From the NCBI GenBank assembly GCA_034509425.1, contig JAVTVJ010000863.1:620001-684000 (forward strand): a stretch of 64,000 nt of DNA, read 5' to 3'. This DNA is from Eopsaltria australis. Lineage: Eukaryota > Chordata > Aves > Passeriformes > Petroicidae. This document shows, piece after piece, positions 47,001-59,245 of this stretch. Under the pieces are notes generated by a model that did no database searches, was not told the DNA's origin, and worked only from the letters and a program-made list of their open reading frames with translations. Position numbers and translations under genes: made by a program. Within the stretch, counting starts at the first letter, position 1. Each line of letters opens with the position of its first letter.

Positions 47001-49523
47001 TGGAAAGGTGATTTACGAGGCAGCAGCCTCAAGCATGGCCTCAGAGCTGCTTGTTGAGAGCATTTCTGTGGGGTAAGAAAAGACCATGGAAGCATATGCT
47101 ACAGGAAATAAAAATAAAGAAACAGGAGCAGATGAAGAGGAGTGGAAATGAGATGTCAGTGATCCCTGTGTCACCCAGAGCCAGCAGCTGAGGATGTGAG
47201 TGACTGCAGGGCAGCCCGTGGGTGGTGAGAGCAGGAAAGGGCTGGCAGCGAGGAGGGAAATGATCCAGGGAGCCAGAGCTCGGGTGTGCAGAGCTGAGCA
47301 GAGAGGGAAAGCACACGGCTCCAAAGGCAATCAGCAGGATTTGCAGTGTCTCCAGTTGGAGTTAATAAAAACGGAATGGCCTGGGGAATTCACAGCAGCA
47401 AGGGGAGGTGACAGATGCTGGAGGAAACTGGGGGGCAAATACCCGAATTAAGGTGAATTTCTCCTTACTTTTCCCACTCAAACCAACCAAGTGAACTCAG
47501 AATTGAGTGCTTGAGTCCACCCCTTTAATCTGCTTTCACAGAAACAAAAATCCCCAAAGCCCAAAACCCTGGGAGATGCCCGACTCTCCCAGCCCTTGTC
47601 CACCTGCAGCTCTGCTCTTACAACACTGGCATCCATAAAAACTCCATCCAGGGATGTGGCTGGTGGCAAGCACGGCCAGGTGGGGTCCATCTGCTGCCAG
47701 CTGAACGCCAGAGTGTCACATTTGTACCTGTGATTTACCTGGGATTGTGTTTGTCACTGCAGCAGCTCCGTGGCTCCTCTTCCTAAAACGCCTCCTGGGT
47801 TCTCTCCCTGCTCTGTCCCCTGGGAAAGGCAGAGGATTCCCAGCTTCTCCCTCTTCCTCCTCTTCCCTCCAGATCCATCTCTGTGCAGCCTCCCCACTGT
47901 TGGAGAGCCAGGGCTGGGGTCAGTTTGAGAGCTCTGGCTCTGATTTAGAGATCTCAAGGAAAATCAGCAGAAATCTCTAAAGCCATTGTCAGGTCTGCTA
48001 AAAGCACACATTTCACAGCTTTCCCAAACTTTTGTGAGTGAATTGCCTCAGGCTGCAGCCCCCAGGTTTGATTAGAGCCTTGTAAGATAAATATTCAATA
48101 ATAACAACTGTAATAAAAATGGGGAACGTAGCTCCACCCCTTCCTTCAGGAAAATTTTATCCCACAAAGTGATTGCAAAGTAGCCCCGGTTCTGAGCGGC
48201 TCTGCTTCAATCTTCAGCACATTCCTGGGGAAGATTAGAATATTCTCCCCTGTCCTGTGATGAATTAGCTCTGTTTGGTCGTATTTTTTGAGGGGGGCAG
48301 GGGGAATTACCACATCACTGTATGCACAAGAGATCAAATGTATGATTAAAAATATTTATAATACTGATGCGGAAAAGAATGATATGTTAAACAGATAAGC
48401 GTATAATAATGCATGTCTTACCCATAAAATTTAATTTATCCCTTGGGCAGGGCATAAACTTTGCTCAAGAACAACATGTTTTCCATCTATAGATTGCAGA
48501 GCTAAACTGCTTAATTTTACAGCAAATTGATCACTGCTGTAATATTTCAGGAGCAAAATGATCCTCAACAGTCAGTTCAGTTTCAAAAGCCCAAATTTAT
48601 AGTTCTGCTTCTGATTTAGTGATAAGGTTTTTTAACATATTGGGCATTTCATCACTTTCTATCGGGAGTCAGCGTTGCACCAACAAAGAAATATTTTTTG
48701 AAATCAACAACAACAACAATAAAAAAAGGGCCATAAATAATATCCATCCAACTGACAGAAGAGTTTAATATTCCCTTCAGACTGGGAGGAGATTACTCAG
48801 GTTCCTGTCCTTGTAAACACTTGTCCTGCACAGGGGAGGTGCTGCTCTGCTCTGGGGCTGGAATTGCTCCCAAATCCCTTCCCAGCTGCTCAGGAAACTG
48901 CTCCACTCATTTCCCCGAGTGGCCAAACTTCATTTCACCCAGTGCAAATAAAATTTAGTGGATCTAAAGTTACTTGACACTTTTGATATGTTTAAAATAA
49001 ATGTAGAGAGATTTAATGATGTGAAAGTTCATGACTCAGTAAAGATTGCTCCCTAGCTGGGGTCTGAGGATAGACACCTATAAAATCAAATTATTATAAT
49101 CACAGGAGCCAGGAGAAAAAAGTAGGCCCTGCTGAGCTCTATTCACAGAGTTTTTGCATTCATTATGCTCCTTCTAGTTATGAAACAAAGGGACCAGGTA
49201 GGCTGAAATCTCAGAAGGTTTTCTCAAGTAATTCTTTGCAGCAGCTCTTTGTGATTACTACAGTGAATTTTTAGAAATCAGATCTGTGTGCCAGGAGAGG
49301 AGGAACAAGACACATCTCCCTCACCTCTGTGTGGCTGTGAGTGCTCATTCCTGAGCCATAAACCCTTAATTAGGGACTCTGGGAAGTTGCATGGATTGGG
49401 TTTGTTCTCTTGAGCAGAGAGGGTTGCTCAGCTCCCAATGGCACGAGTGACTGGGGAAAACACCCAGCTTAGAGGATTTGTGTGAGAGCACAGGGCAGGA
49501 TTTAAAGGGCTGGGTCCCCCTGG
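44004..49523. other. Unique 5'-flank sequence, no gene seen
   Basis: No coding gene, RNA gene or clear transposon recognised. AT-rich segments lie at 48340-48730. All frames here are short and lack domains. Confidence 0.45.
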
Positions 49524-50015
49524 GTGGGGCTGGGTGTGAGTGGGACAGGAGCTGCTGGGTCCCTGAGTGGTGCAGGATTCACACAAGGGCATGGACTTCA
49601 CACAGGATGAGAAGTGCAAAGACCTTCATTGAGCAGTGACAATCCCTTCAATCCCAGCACACAAACAGGACAGAACCTCACACAAACAGCAAAGATGCAC
49701 CCAGAGTGTCCCCAATCCCCTGCAGCATTGCCCAGATGTTCCCTGTGATGGGAACAGGTGAACAATGCTCTGGAAGGGCACAAACCACAATATTCCCACA
49801 CAATTGCTCCAGAAGGTCCCAAACCCAGCATTCTTTATCCCAGCCCATCTCAGGTGAGCTGGATGTGTTTCCATGGTCACCTCCAGGGAAAAGGCCAATT
49901 CTGGGCTTTCCAGGGCTGCTTTTCCACAACCCCCATGGTGGAACCCTACAAGTGGGGCTGGGTGTGACTGGGACAGGAGCTGCTGTGTCCCACTGAGTGG
50001 GGCTGGGACAGGAGC
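49524..50015. repeat. 45-bp-class minisatellite units flanking an LTR insertion
   Basis: A segment starting GTGGGGCTGGGTGTGA and containing GGGACAGGAGCTGCTG occurs at 49524-49570, before the LTR, and again at 49952-50000, after it, followed by a truncated third unit (GTGGGGCTGGGACAGGAGC). The LTR sits between adjacent units. Confidence 0.85.
49571..49950 (-). mobile_element. Solo LTR, 380 bp
   Basis: On the minus strand it starts TGTAGGGTTCCACCATGG and ends GTGTGAATCCTGCA. It is bounded by AGTGG on both sides (49566-49570 and 49951-49955), a probable 5-bp duplication that overlaps the surrounding minisatellite. It is the same family and length as 53499-53878, inverted relative to it, and roughly 93-95 percent identical by eye. 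Non-coding; internal retroviral genes absent. Confidence 0.88.
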
Positions 50016-51750
50016 AGCTTTCTGAGTCCTGTCACGCCTCAAGATTTCAGCGTTTCTGTTTTTCAGGTCCCGCCCTGCATTAGTTCATAACTCTGAACTC
50101 CATACGGAGTGAGTGAGCTCTCCTCACAGTTTGGTCAGAGAGAACAACCCTTCTAAGCCAAGGACACCCAACAAAAGTGAATTGGGGGGAGCAAACTGGG
50201 GGAAGGTGACTTCATTACCTGCAGCTGTAATTGGACAATTAACTCCTGATATGCAAATAGACCAGACTTATCTCTGTCTGAAAAACTCGTGCCCATTGTC
50301 CAGCTTGGGTGCAGCCTCTGCAAGGCTTTTGAGTGCCCAAGGTGCATCTGTTGAAGCCTTTAATAAATCCCCACTTTATTCTCTATGCTCTGTTCCAGGT
50401 AACTGCTCCAGGGCATCCCCTGCCCAGCCCCACAGCTGCCCCATCCCTGCTGTCCCTGCCCACAGCACATCTCTGCTCACAGAACATCTCCCTGGCACTT
50501 CTATAATCCAAGAGATGATTTCCCAAAGCTGCTGTTGCCTTTCTGCAGGCTCTGCACGCTGGCCTGGACTCACTGAGTGCAGCCACAGTAATTGGGGCAT
50601 TTCTTGGGCCTGATGTTTCTTTAGAGGCTGAAAGGGTAAAATGTCTCTGTGCACAATGTGAAGATCTATTTCTCATGGCCGTGCTTTGTAATAAAAACAA
50701 GAGAAAGGGAAGGATCAAATTCCAGCTTTTTTTTTTTTTTTTTAGTGAATGAGCAAAACAATAATTAAGGGTGCATATTTCACCTGCAATTATTGACTGC
50801 TGGAGTTTAGATCAGGGAGGTGTGTGAATCCCTGATGGGAGCTCCCAGTCAGAGCTGCAGACTCTGTGTCTGGCCACAGCCTCTTGGCTCCGTGGGGCTG
50901 TGCTGGGGAGGAGGATGCCAAGCACTCTGGCTCCCTTTAAAATCGGAGCAAAAGATTTCAGCTGCAGGCTCAAGCTGATTTCAATGCTCCTCTGCAGTCA
51001 GAAATACCCATTAATTGTCCAAGCATGGAATCCCTCCCACACCTCTGCCAACAAGCACTTACACAAATAGTTCAGAAATGGGGTCCTTACCCTCAGCTTG
51101 TGCACTTTTACTGAGAATGGTGGATAAAAGGTGATTTATGTTAGCCAGTATTTCAAATATATTTTCTGAGGCTCAAAATGCAGCTTTGGAAATACATGTA
51201 GGATTTCTAACTGAGGAATTCACTCGAGGTTGTGAATCTTCTTTTAATTACAGGGTTAAGTGTAGGAAATCCTTCACCAATCAGTTGCAATTAAAGAAGA
51301 ATTGCCTGTGCACAATTTCGTGGATTTGTTTTACTTCACATCATCTTTCTCAGGTATTTTTCACATTAAATCCCTTCTTCAGGCCTTAAGTTTTACAATT
51401 CAAAGACCTGCTCAGTTCTCCTGCAGAAATCACAGAGAGTGAAACCTGGGCTGTGCTCAGCTGAGCTCTGGGTCCCACCCTTGGAATTGTCCTGCAGGGA
51501 ACCTCCCAAAGAGCCATGGGCACCTTGGTGGGCACAAATCACATCCTGTGCTGATGTTTAAGGAATGTTTAAGGAATGTTTGCGTTTGTGATGGCTGTGT
51601 CAGCACCCAGGTCCTGAGGGGGGAATCAGAGCAATTGCTGCGTGCTGAGCCCACGATTTGAAACACAAAATACAGGGCCAGGCTCACGTTTATCAGTGGG
51701 GTCAGCGATTGTGAGGCAGGTCAGAGTTTGGGCAGTGGCCCTGCACACAG
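50016..51750. other. Unique 5'-flank sequence, no gene seen
   Basis: A T run at 50727-50744. Nothing else recognised. Confidence 0.45.
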
Positions 51751-51754
51751 GATC

Positions 51755-51972
51755 AGTTCAGAATCCTTGGAATGGGAAGGGCCCTCTGGAGATCCCCCAG
51801 GCCAGGCAGGCGGCCAGGAGCAGGTGACACAGGTGGCTTTGGGATGTCCCCGGACAGGGACACTCCAGGCCCTCCCCAGGGCTGTTCCAGGGCTCTGCCA
51901 CCCTCCTTGGGAAGTTTCCCCTCGTGTTGGGGTGGAATTGCAGAGTTTCAGTTTCTGGCCATTGCACAGAAC
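51755..51972 (-). mobile_element. CR1 LINE fragment
   Basis: Plus strand shows AATGGGAAGGGCCCTCTGGA, CAGGTGACACAGGTGGCTTT, GGGCTCTGCCACCCTCCTTG and AGTTTCAGTTTCTGGCCATTG in the order expected for the reverse complement of a CR1 3' region. Confidence 0.82.
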
Positions 51973-52744
51973 CTGCCAGGCACAGGTGAGCCATCCCTGA
52001 GTGCTGGGATGGGGTTTGTGTCTCCCAGGGATAAAACTTCTGTTCAGGAGCAAATGGAACTGAAGGGATTCAGGGAGGAATTGTTTCAAACCCAACTTTT
52101 AGAAGAGGCTGCTCTGAATGTGGACCTGCTGTGTGTGCAGAGGGAGTGAGCCCCACATGGATATTTCCAGGAAACAAAGAGAATTAATGCTGCAATCTGA
52201 TCCTGCATCCCTGCAAGTGCCTCATGCAAATCAAGCTGCTCCTGCACTTGTTACAGGGGAAATAATGTGACTTTACTCCAAACCCCACACTGCATCCTTT
52301 GTGGGTATATGTAAGTATACATTATGCAAAATTCAAATATTAATGATCACATAAATATTCCATCATCTTGGCTATTACTTTCAGAACAAACATTTTAATT
52401 TTCAGATGTCATATTTGTAAAAGCTGTATTTTGAGTAAGCAAGAGAGAGACAGACCCTTTTAAAGGTGCCTTGCCAGGGTAGCTTTGCTTAGCAAATACA
52501 AGGCACATTTAAATTTCTTTTAGCTCTACAACATTCACCTGCTGAAACATTTGCAATGCTCCTATTGAAAAAAAAAAAGCTGTAGGAGGAAATGAAAAGC
52601 AAATGTGTGTGTTTGGATGAACTGGGGATGTCTAAAGTGCGTGCCAGTAGGCAGAATCAGATCGATGAGGCTGGGTTTGTGTGTGTGAGCTTCAGAGCAA
52701 ACTTCAGGGGTCTGCCTGAGCAGAGCAGGGGATTGTGTGAGTGG
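51973..52744. other. Unique 5'-flank sequence, no gene seen
   Basis: AT-rich around 52300-52560; nothing recognised. Confidence 0.45.
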
Positions 52745-52976
52745 CCTGGAAAATCCCAAAAATCACAAAAACCACAAAAATCCCCAAAATCACAAAAATC
52801 CCAAAAATCACAAAAACTACAAAAATCCCCAAAATCCCAAAAATCCCCAAAATTACAAAAATCGCAAAAACCACAGAAATCATAAAAATCCCCAAAATCA
52901 TAAAAATCCCAAAATTCCCCAAAATCCCAAAAATCCCCAAAATCCCAAAAACCCCAAAAATCCCCAAAAATCCCAT
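52745..52976. repeat. Phased A-tract minisatellite (ATCCCCAAA / ATCACAAAA)
   Basis: About 24 units of 9 or 10 bp, each an A3-A5 run followed by ATC and a C-rich spacer (CCCAAAAATC, CACAAAAATC). The strand asymmetry is strong: the plus strand nearly lacks G. Frames stay open on both strands (KIPKIPK, FGIFGILG), a repeat effect. Confidence 0.93.
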
Positions 52977-53492
52977 CCACCCAGCTCTCCAGCTTTGCTG
53001 GGAGCCCTTTCCAAATTAATCCGAATGGAAGGCAAACCAATAAATTATCAAATATTGAGCACAAAGGAGCCTCTTGCCTTGTCTAGACAGCCTGGATCAG
53101 ATTTTCAAGGGAGAGTCACAAGAGGACGTTCTTGGTGCCAAAAGTCAGCTCTCGTGCATGCAGATGGGCTCTCATTACCAATGCTGCATTCCCAGATTCT
53201 CTCTCAGGCTCAGCTGCCAGCTCAGGCTGAGCTGGATTTTCCAGGCTCTCAGCACAGCCCAGATTCCCAAATGAGCTCCAGTGGGGTGGGGTCTGTGGGA
53301 CACCTGGAAAAAGCTGGGTCTCCCCTGTTTAATTAAACAGAATTAAGGTGCTGATGGAAATCAAGGGTTTGTTGTGAGTGATAAACACAGACAGTGGCAC
53401 TGAGGTGCTGTGAAAATTTGCTTGTGAGCCTCACCTCTGTTGATGTTTGTTGATCCTGAGCAGTTCCCTGGGGATGAGAATCCTTCCACTCA
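52977..53492. other. Unique sequence, no gene seen
   Basis: Nothing recognised. Confidence 0.45.
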
Positions 53493-53498
53493 CATCCC

Positions 53499-53878
53499 TG
53501 TAGGTTCCACCATGGGGGTTATGGAAAAGCAGCCCTGGAAGGCCCAGAATTGGCCTTTTCCATAGAGGTGACCATGGAAACACATCCAGCTCACCTGGGA
53601 TGGGCTGGGATAAAGAATGCTGGGTTTGTGACCTTCTGGAGCAATTGTGTGGGAATGTTGAGGTTTGTGCCCTTGCAGGGCATTGTTCACCTGTTCCCAT
53701 CACAGGGAACATCTGGGCAATGCTGCAGGGGATTGGGGACACTCTGGGTGCATCTTTGCTGTTTGTGTGAGGTTCTGTCCTGGTTGTGTGCTGGGATTGA
53801 AGGGATTGTCACTGCTCAATGAAGGTCTCTGCCCTTCTCCATCCTGTGTGGGGTCCATGCCCTGGTGTGAATCCTGCA
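53499..53878 (+). mobile_element. Solo LTR, 380 bp, with target-site duplication
   Basis: Starts TGTAGGTTCCACCATGGG and ends GTGTGAATCCTGCA. It is flanked by a perfect 6-bp duplication CATCCC (53493-53498 and 53879-53884), indicating ERVK-like integration. It pairs with 49571-49950 in inverted orientation. It also shares a distant layout with the other LTR family here (GTTCCAC, AAAAGCAG, GGAAGG-CC, CACATCCAG blocks in order). Non-coding. Confidence 0.93.
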
Positions 53879-53884
53879 CATCCC

Positions 53885-56255
53885 CACCAGGAGCAGGGAA
53901 TAAAACCCTTCAGCTGCTGAATCAGAATCTTCCACTCTGAGTTTTGGGCTGCTCACTCAAAGCTGACTCACAGAAAAATTCAAAGGGTTTTGAGGTTAAA
54001 TACCAGAGTTTGACCATTCCAGGGCCTCGTGTGGTTCTGGTTTCTCTGCACAGGCACCCCCAGCTCTGCCTTGCCCGTCACCTTTGCATTTTCACCTCCT
54101 GTGCTTCCTCCTGATGCATTTCACCTCACACAGGATCTGGGTTTGCTCCCGGGCTCTTCCTCCTGTCCTACATATGTCAGGAACTTTCTGCAGAGTCAGA
54201 CTCTCTTCCCTGAGGAGTTTTCTGTTGTCATCACTCCTGAGCCCCACTGCAGTTCTGTCCCTGTTAATTCTCTGTAAAAGCTGCTGGGTTTTGTGTCACC
54301 AGCAGGGCTGTGCTGGCTGCCCTCCACCAGCTGCCTTTGGCAAACCTATCTTATGGACATAAAAACCACTCCATTTCTTTATAAATGCCATTATTAAAAT
54401 CTTAACTTGTTACTGTCTGGTGCTGCGTGTGCTTTTGTGCAGATGCTCTTTGTTGAATATTGTAAATACCACAATACTCCCCAAAATAAATACATTTATT
54501 GCATCCTTTATACATTTTTGTGCATCTGCTTTTTCAGCCCAGAACTGTAACCCAGGACATTACAGAGGAGAGATTTTCATAGGCACAAATGGGAATTAAG
54601 TGTCCAATTCAATTGACTTTTAATTGGAGTTGAACAAGGAGAAAGCCTTTGAAGAACTCAGCTGCACTGAACCTCTTAATTTACCCTGAACCTGTTTGTT
54701 GATGGAAATCCCAGCTCCTTGGCTGGAGGGAGAGGTTTCTTTTTGCTCCAGTAGCCACATTATCATCCACAAATATCCAAGGAGCTGGTTCTTAGTGCAG
54801 CTCATATCTGGCTGAGAAATAAACTTGCTCTGATTTTCTACCTTATGGTCAAATAATAGAGAAATGTTATTACAGCAAGCAGGAAAATCAATCATTTTTA
54901 AATCCCCCTTATTTTAGCAAATAAGTTATTTTATGTTTCATTCAAACACGGTTTTCCATTACCAGAAATCTCCCTGTTCTGTAGTGGAAATGGACAAGTG
55001 GGGATATTTTCAGTAAAAAAAATATTTTTTTTTGGAAGTGATTTCTTTAAATTATAGCCGTGCTCGTTAAGACAGACCTTAACAACATCCAGTTGCTGAT
55101 TTAAAGAATTCCAGAAAGTTTCATAACTTTTCCGGGTTCTTTTTGAGCTTTTTGATGCATATAAAAATAAATAAATATTAATCTTATATCAATATATATA
55201 AATAGAAAATTTTGTATCAACATAAAGATAAATAAAACAAATCTTTAATAGATCAGAAAGGCAAGCATCCAACCCAAACCTGTTACTCGTGAGGAGTCAA
55301 AATGAGAAGCCTGTTCTCCATCTCTGAGATCACCAGGATTTTAGAGATTCTGGCTCAAATCACAGATTTCCTTAAATAAGGATAAGAAAAACACATTTCC
55401 CCCCCCGTTCTCTGTCATTTTTCTGTCAAACCCTTCCCTTTTGGTTCATTTCTGTCCGTGTGGTACCTGAGGAGCAGCTGCAGGTGCTGAGCTCAGTCCC
55501 TGGCACGGGGCAGATCCTCCTGCTGCCTGATCTCTGCCACCTGCACAGCAAATGCAGATTTCACTTTCTGCCTTTGTATTCCAGGTATCCTGCAGCAGAT
55601 AAGGGCAGACAAATGCACTTGCACTGCCACAGCCTCGGGGAGAGCTCTGGGGTGAGAGGATATTTGGTGATGGTATCTGGAGCACTTTGTCCCCTCTGCA
55701 CGGGGCAGGATTGATTGCTTTATCAGCCAATGATCCCTGATGGATGAGGGCTGGGCCTGGGCATCAGTTAGAAGTGAGGATGAGAATTCAGTTTTACTGA
55801 TGCCACCGAAAGGGGAAGTTCATCTGTTAAATTGTTTGGAAGTTTTACAATTCCCCGTGAAGTGTTTAAAGCAAAGATCCCAACCTTTGCCACTGCCTGA
55901 CCTGCTGCTTCCTCTTCTCCTCCTTTTATCCATGGACAGAGCATGGAATGAACCTGCAGGGAGCCAAGGTGATCCTTCCCCTGCCAGGGACAGAAGGGAT
56001 CTCACACACACATCAAAAGTAATGGGGGCATCTGTTATAGGACCACAAATTACAGGGGCTGGAGGTGCTGGGGCTGGGGCAGCCGCTCTGTGGGGCCAGG
56101 GCTGGGATCCCTGCCTGGTCTGGGGGTGCTCCTGCTCTGCTGCACCTGCACCAGGCTCTGCCAGGGCATTTCCTGGTGGGTGTCCAGAGGTGGGAGCAGA
56201 GCCTGGCACCTTCGGGGGCTCTGGGTGCATCCCATGGGAGCCTGGCTCCTCTGCT
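53885..56255. other. Unique 5'-flank sequence, no gene seen
   Basis: AT-rich low complexity at 55155-55245. No gene recognised. Confidence 0.45.
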
Positions 56256-56740
56256 CCTGGGATGGAATCATGGAGTGGCTTGGGTTGGAAGGGACTTCAA
56301 AACCATCCCATCCCACCCCTGCCATGGCAGGGACACCTCCCACTGTCCCAGGCTGCTCCAGCCTGGCCTTGGCACTGCCAGGGATCCAGGGGCAGCCACA
56401 GCTTCTCTGGGCACCCTGTGCCAGGGTTTGAACAACCTCACAGGGAACAATTCCCACCCAATATCCCATCTAAATCCCTCTCTGCCAGTTTGTGTCCTGT
56501 CCCTCCATCCCGTGGAAATCCTCTCTCTCCATCTCTCCTCTTGGCTCCTCCAGGCCGCACTGAGCTCACCCCAAAGCTTCTCCTCTCCAGGAGAACAATC
56601 CCAGCTGTGCCAGCCTTTCCTCCCAGCAGAGCTGCTCCATCCTCTGATCCTCCTGGAGCCTCCTCTGGGCTCTCTCCAGCAGCTCCAGGTCCCTCCTGTG
56701 CTGGCCCCAGAGCTTCCATCCCAGTGTTCCCAGCAGTGAC
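56256..56740 (-). mobile_element. CR1 LINE 3' region, about 485 bp
   Basis: Longest CR1 copy in the window. The plus strand gives GGCTTGGGTTGGAAGGGAC, CCAGGGATCCAGGGGCAGCC, GGCACCCTGTGCCAGGGTTT, TCTCTGCCAGTTTGTGTCCTG and CTGGGCTCTCTCCAGCAGCT in order, the reverse complement of CR1 ORF2 end and 3' UTR. A long open frame on the plus strand (55740-56843) runs antisense through it and is not a gene. Confidence 0.93.
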
Positions 56741-57424
56741 TGGTTGGCACAGGGGTGTCAGAGCCACACCAGGGCACCCACAGCCCAGTGATGGGGAACA
56801 GAGGAGAAGTGGCCTTTTGGGGACATTTCCCTCCCTAGAATGATGCTCTGTGCCACCTCAAAGGCAAAGCCTGAGCAGAGCCAGCCCAGCCCCAGCCTGA
56901 TGAGGCACGGGGACAGATGGAAATGAGAGGAAATTAGAATAAAAGAAATTAATATTTGACGTGTACAAGCATATGCACATAAATATAAATACATTTCTAG
57001 CTAAAATCAAATAGTTTTTCCCCAGAGTGAGTGAGCTGTGGCTGCTGCTTGGGTTGTGCTGTCACTCCTGGAGATGATTGTGGAGCCCCTCAAATTGCAG
57101 CACAGCCTTTTACCCACCCTGGTGCCACCCATCTTCCCTCTGTGTCAAATGTTGATTAGGGAGGTCTCTGAAAGCTCAGCAGAGGAAAAAGCTGGAAGAC
57201 AGAATTATGATAATGGAGAGAGACAAAGGTACAGAAGAAAGGGAATGGATATTATCAGCATGTTACATTTGTGTGCAAGGAGCCAGACAGGATTAAGCTG
57301 CTTTGAATAATGCAGCTGACAACTGCAATGAAGAAAATTCACCAGGCTTGGACTCCACCCTAAAGTCCCCCAGTTTAGTCCACGTCTAACATCTTGGGCC
57401 AGGGGTGGGATGCACCAAAAAATC
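56741..57424. other. Unique 5'-flank sequence, no gene seen
   Basis: Nothing recognised. Confidence 0.45.
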
Positions 57425-57605
57425 AGTTACAGAACCATAAAATCCCAGAATGGTTTGGGTTGGGTTGGGAGGGACCCTGAATCTCATCTCATTCCATGGC
57501 AGGGACACTTCCACTGTCCCAGGCTGCTCCAAGCTTGTCCAGCCTGGCCTTGGACATCCCAGGGATCCAGGGGCAGCCACAGCTGCTCTGGGAGACCCAA
57601 GGCAG
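57425..57605 (-). mobile_element. CR1 LINE 3' end fragment
   Basis: Plus strand contains AAATCCCAGAATGGTTTGGG, GGCAGGGACACTTCCACTGT and GGGATCCAGGGGCAGCCACA, reverse complement of a CR1 terminus; similar to 56256-56420. Confidence 0.88.
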
Positions 57606-58907
57606 AGCTCCCTGTCTGCAGCCAGTGGGAGCTGCCTCTCCAAAGCACCTCAGCAACAAAGCCCACAGTGCTGTGTCCCCTCCTGGCTGCCAGAAAGGCT
57701 CTTGGAGAAGATGGAAATCGAGTAATGGCAGGGCAGGAAGTATTTAAAAACCAACAGGTAAGCCAGAGCTGGCTGTTGAGGGGATGGTGCAGTGGAGGAT
57801 TGGTCACTCAGAGGGACAATGGTCACAACCAAAGCTCCTCTGGGACAGTTTGTCCTCTGGAAGAGCTGAGCAGGCTCTAAGTTGTGCTCAGGTACCACTG
57901 GCAGGGCAGGATCAGGTCAATTAACAGAGATATCTGGGTTCCCTGGTACAGAGATATCTATTTTCTTGCCTGAAGAAGTTTTCACTAGAAATTATCCACT
58001 ATTTAAACCAATTACTTGTGTGGAAATGTACTGCTTTTGAGTAAGCATTTGCCAGGAAGATTTTTTGAGTTCCAAGGAGATTTTCTAGTCCAAAGCAAAA
58101 TAAATACAGAACCAGTGGTAGAGAAGTCACTCACCAGCACTGGGGATGTGAGTTCAAATGCCTCTGTGAGGTTGTTTGCTTGTTAAAATTCATCTTTTGC
58201 AGGTCCTCCTGACACAGAGCAAATAGAGAGAATAGAAATCCGAATTTTTGGAGTATTTCTGCTGTGCATTCTGTGTGCCTGCCCTGAGGTGAGGGCACCA
58301 CTGTCCATCCCCTCATCCCACCTCTGCCGTCCCTGGAGAAAGGAGACGCTGTCAAATGGCCCCTTCAGGAAAGAAAAGCATTTGTTGCTGGTTTTGGTGG
58401 CAGCTGAAGCAGAAACGAGGAGCTGCGATTCCCCTCTGGGCAGGGCAAGGGGTGCTAATGGATGCAGGGAGCTCAGCGCTGGCTGAGCTGCAAATAACAG
58501 CGCTCCTTCCTCGCTTTTATTGCAGCACCGGCAGCTCCAGTTCCCCTCCCCAGCCTCACGCTGGCCGGCTCAGAGGGGAATAATTGGGAACAACAGGGAA
58601 AAATATCAGTGTGTGGGGAGGTTTTTCTGACCTTTGCAGTGATGAAGAGTCCGGATATGGAGTTCCTGGGAAGGGGAATCGGATAATCCTGCTCCCCTCC
58701 CGTGGGCATCACTGAAACTCCTGCACAGGCAGGGGAAGATCCTTTTAAATTTGGCCTTTCCAAGTTGGTACAAGACTTTTGGAACAGGAATTCTGCTTCC
58801 TGAACTGCCTTTATTTGGTCTCTGTATCAACACTCACCTGCAGATGTACAAACACCACATTTCCAATTCCCCGGACACGACATTTCTCCTGCAGGGAATG
58901 CAGGGCT
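57606..58907. other. Unique 5'-flank sequence, no gene seen
   Basis: Nothing recognised. Confidence 0.45.
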
Positions 58908-59245
58908 CCTGGCACATCCCGGCAGGATTTTGGGAATGAGGAGTGTTCTGACACATCCTGGCAGGATCCCGGGAATGGGGAGTGCTCCTGGCAGGATCCC
59001 GGCAGGATCCCGGGAATGAGGAGTGCTCCTGGCAGGATCCTGGCAGGATCCCGGCAGGATCCCGGGATTGAGGAGTGCTCCTGGCACATCCTGGCAGGAT
59101 TTCGGGATTGAGGAGAGTTCCTGACACATCCCGGCAGGATCCCGGCAGGATCCCGGAGCCAGGTGAGCTCCTGGCACATCCCGGCAGGATCCCACAGCCA
59201 GGTGAGCTCCTGGAACATCCCGGCAGGATCCCGGAGCCAGGTGAG
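58908..59245. repeat. Compound minisatellite (GGCAGGATCCCGG core)
   Basis: About 15 GGCAGGATCC cores, alternating with GAATGAGGAGTGCTCCT, GATTGAGGAG and GAGCCAGGTGAGCTCCT spacers in units of roughly 15 to 50 bp. Open frames on both strands follow the periodicity. Confidence 0.92.

Noticed and set aside
49626..50042. Related 60-140 codon frames at about 49600-50000 and 53430-53940 as a shared gene
   Set aside because: The similarity is explained by two copies of one solo LTR; LTRs of this size do not code for protein.
55740..56843. 367-codon plus-strand frame
   Set aside because: About half of it is antisense to a CR1 3' end, the rest has no domain; no splice or homology support.
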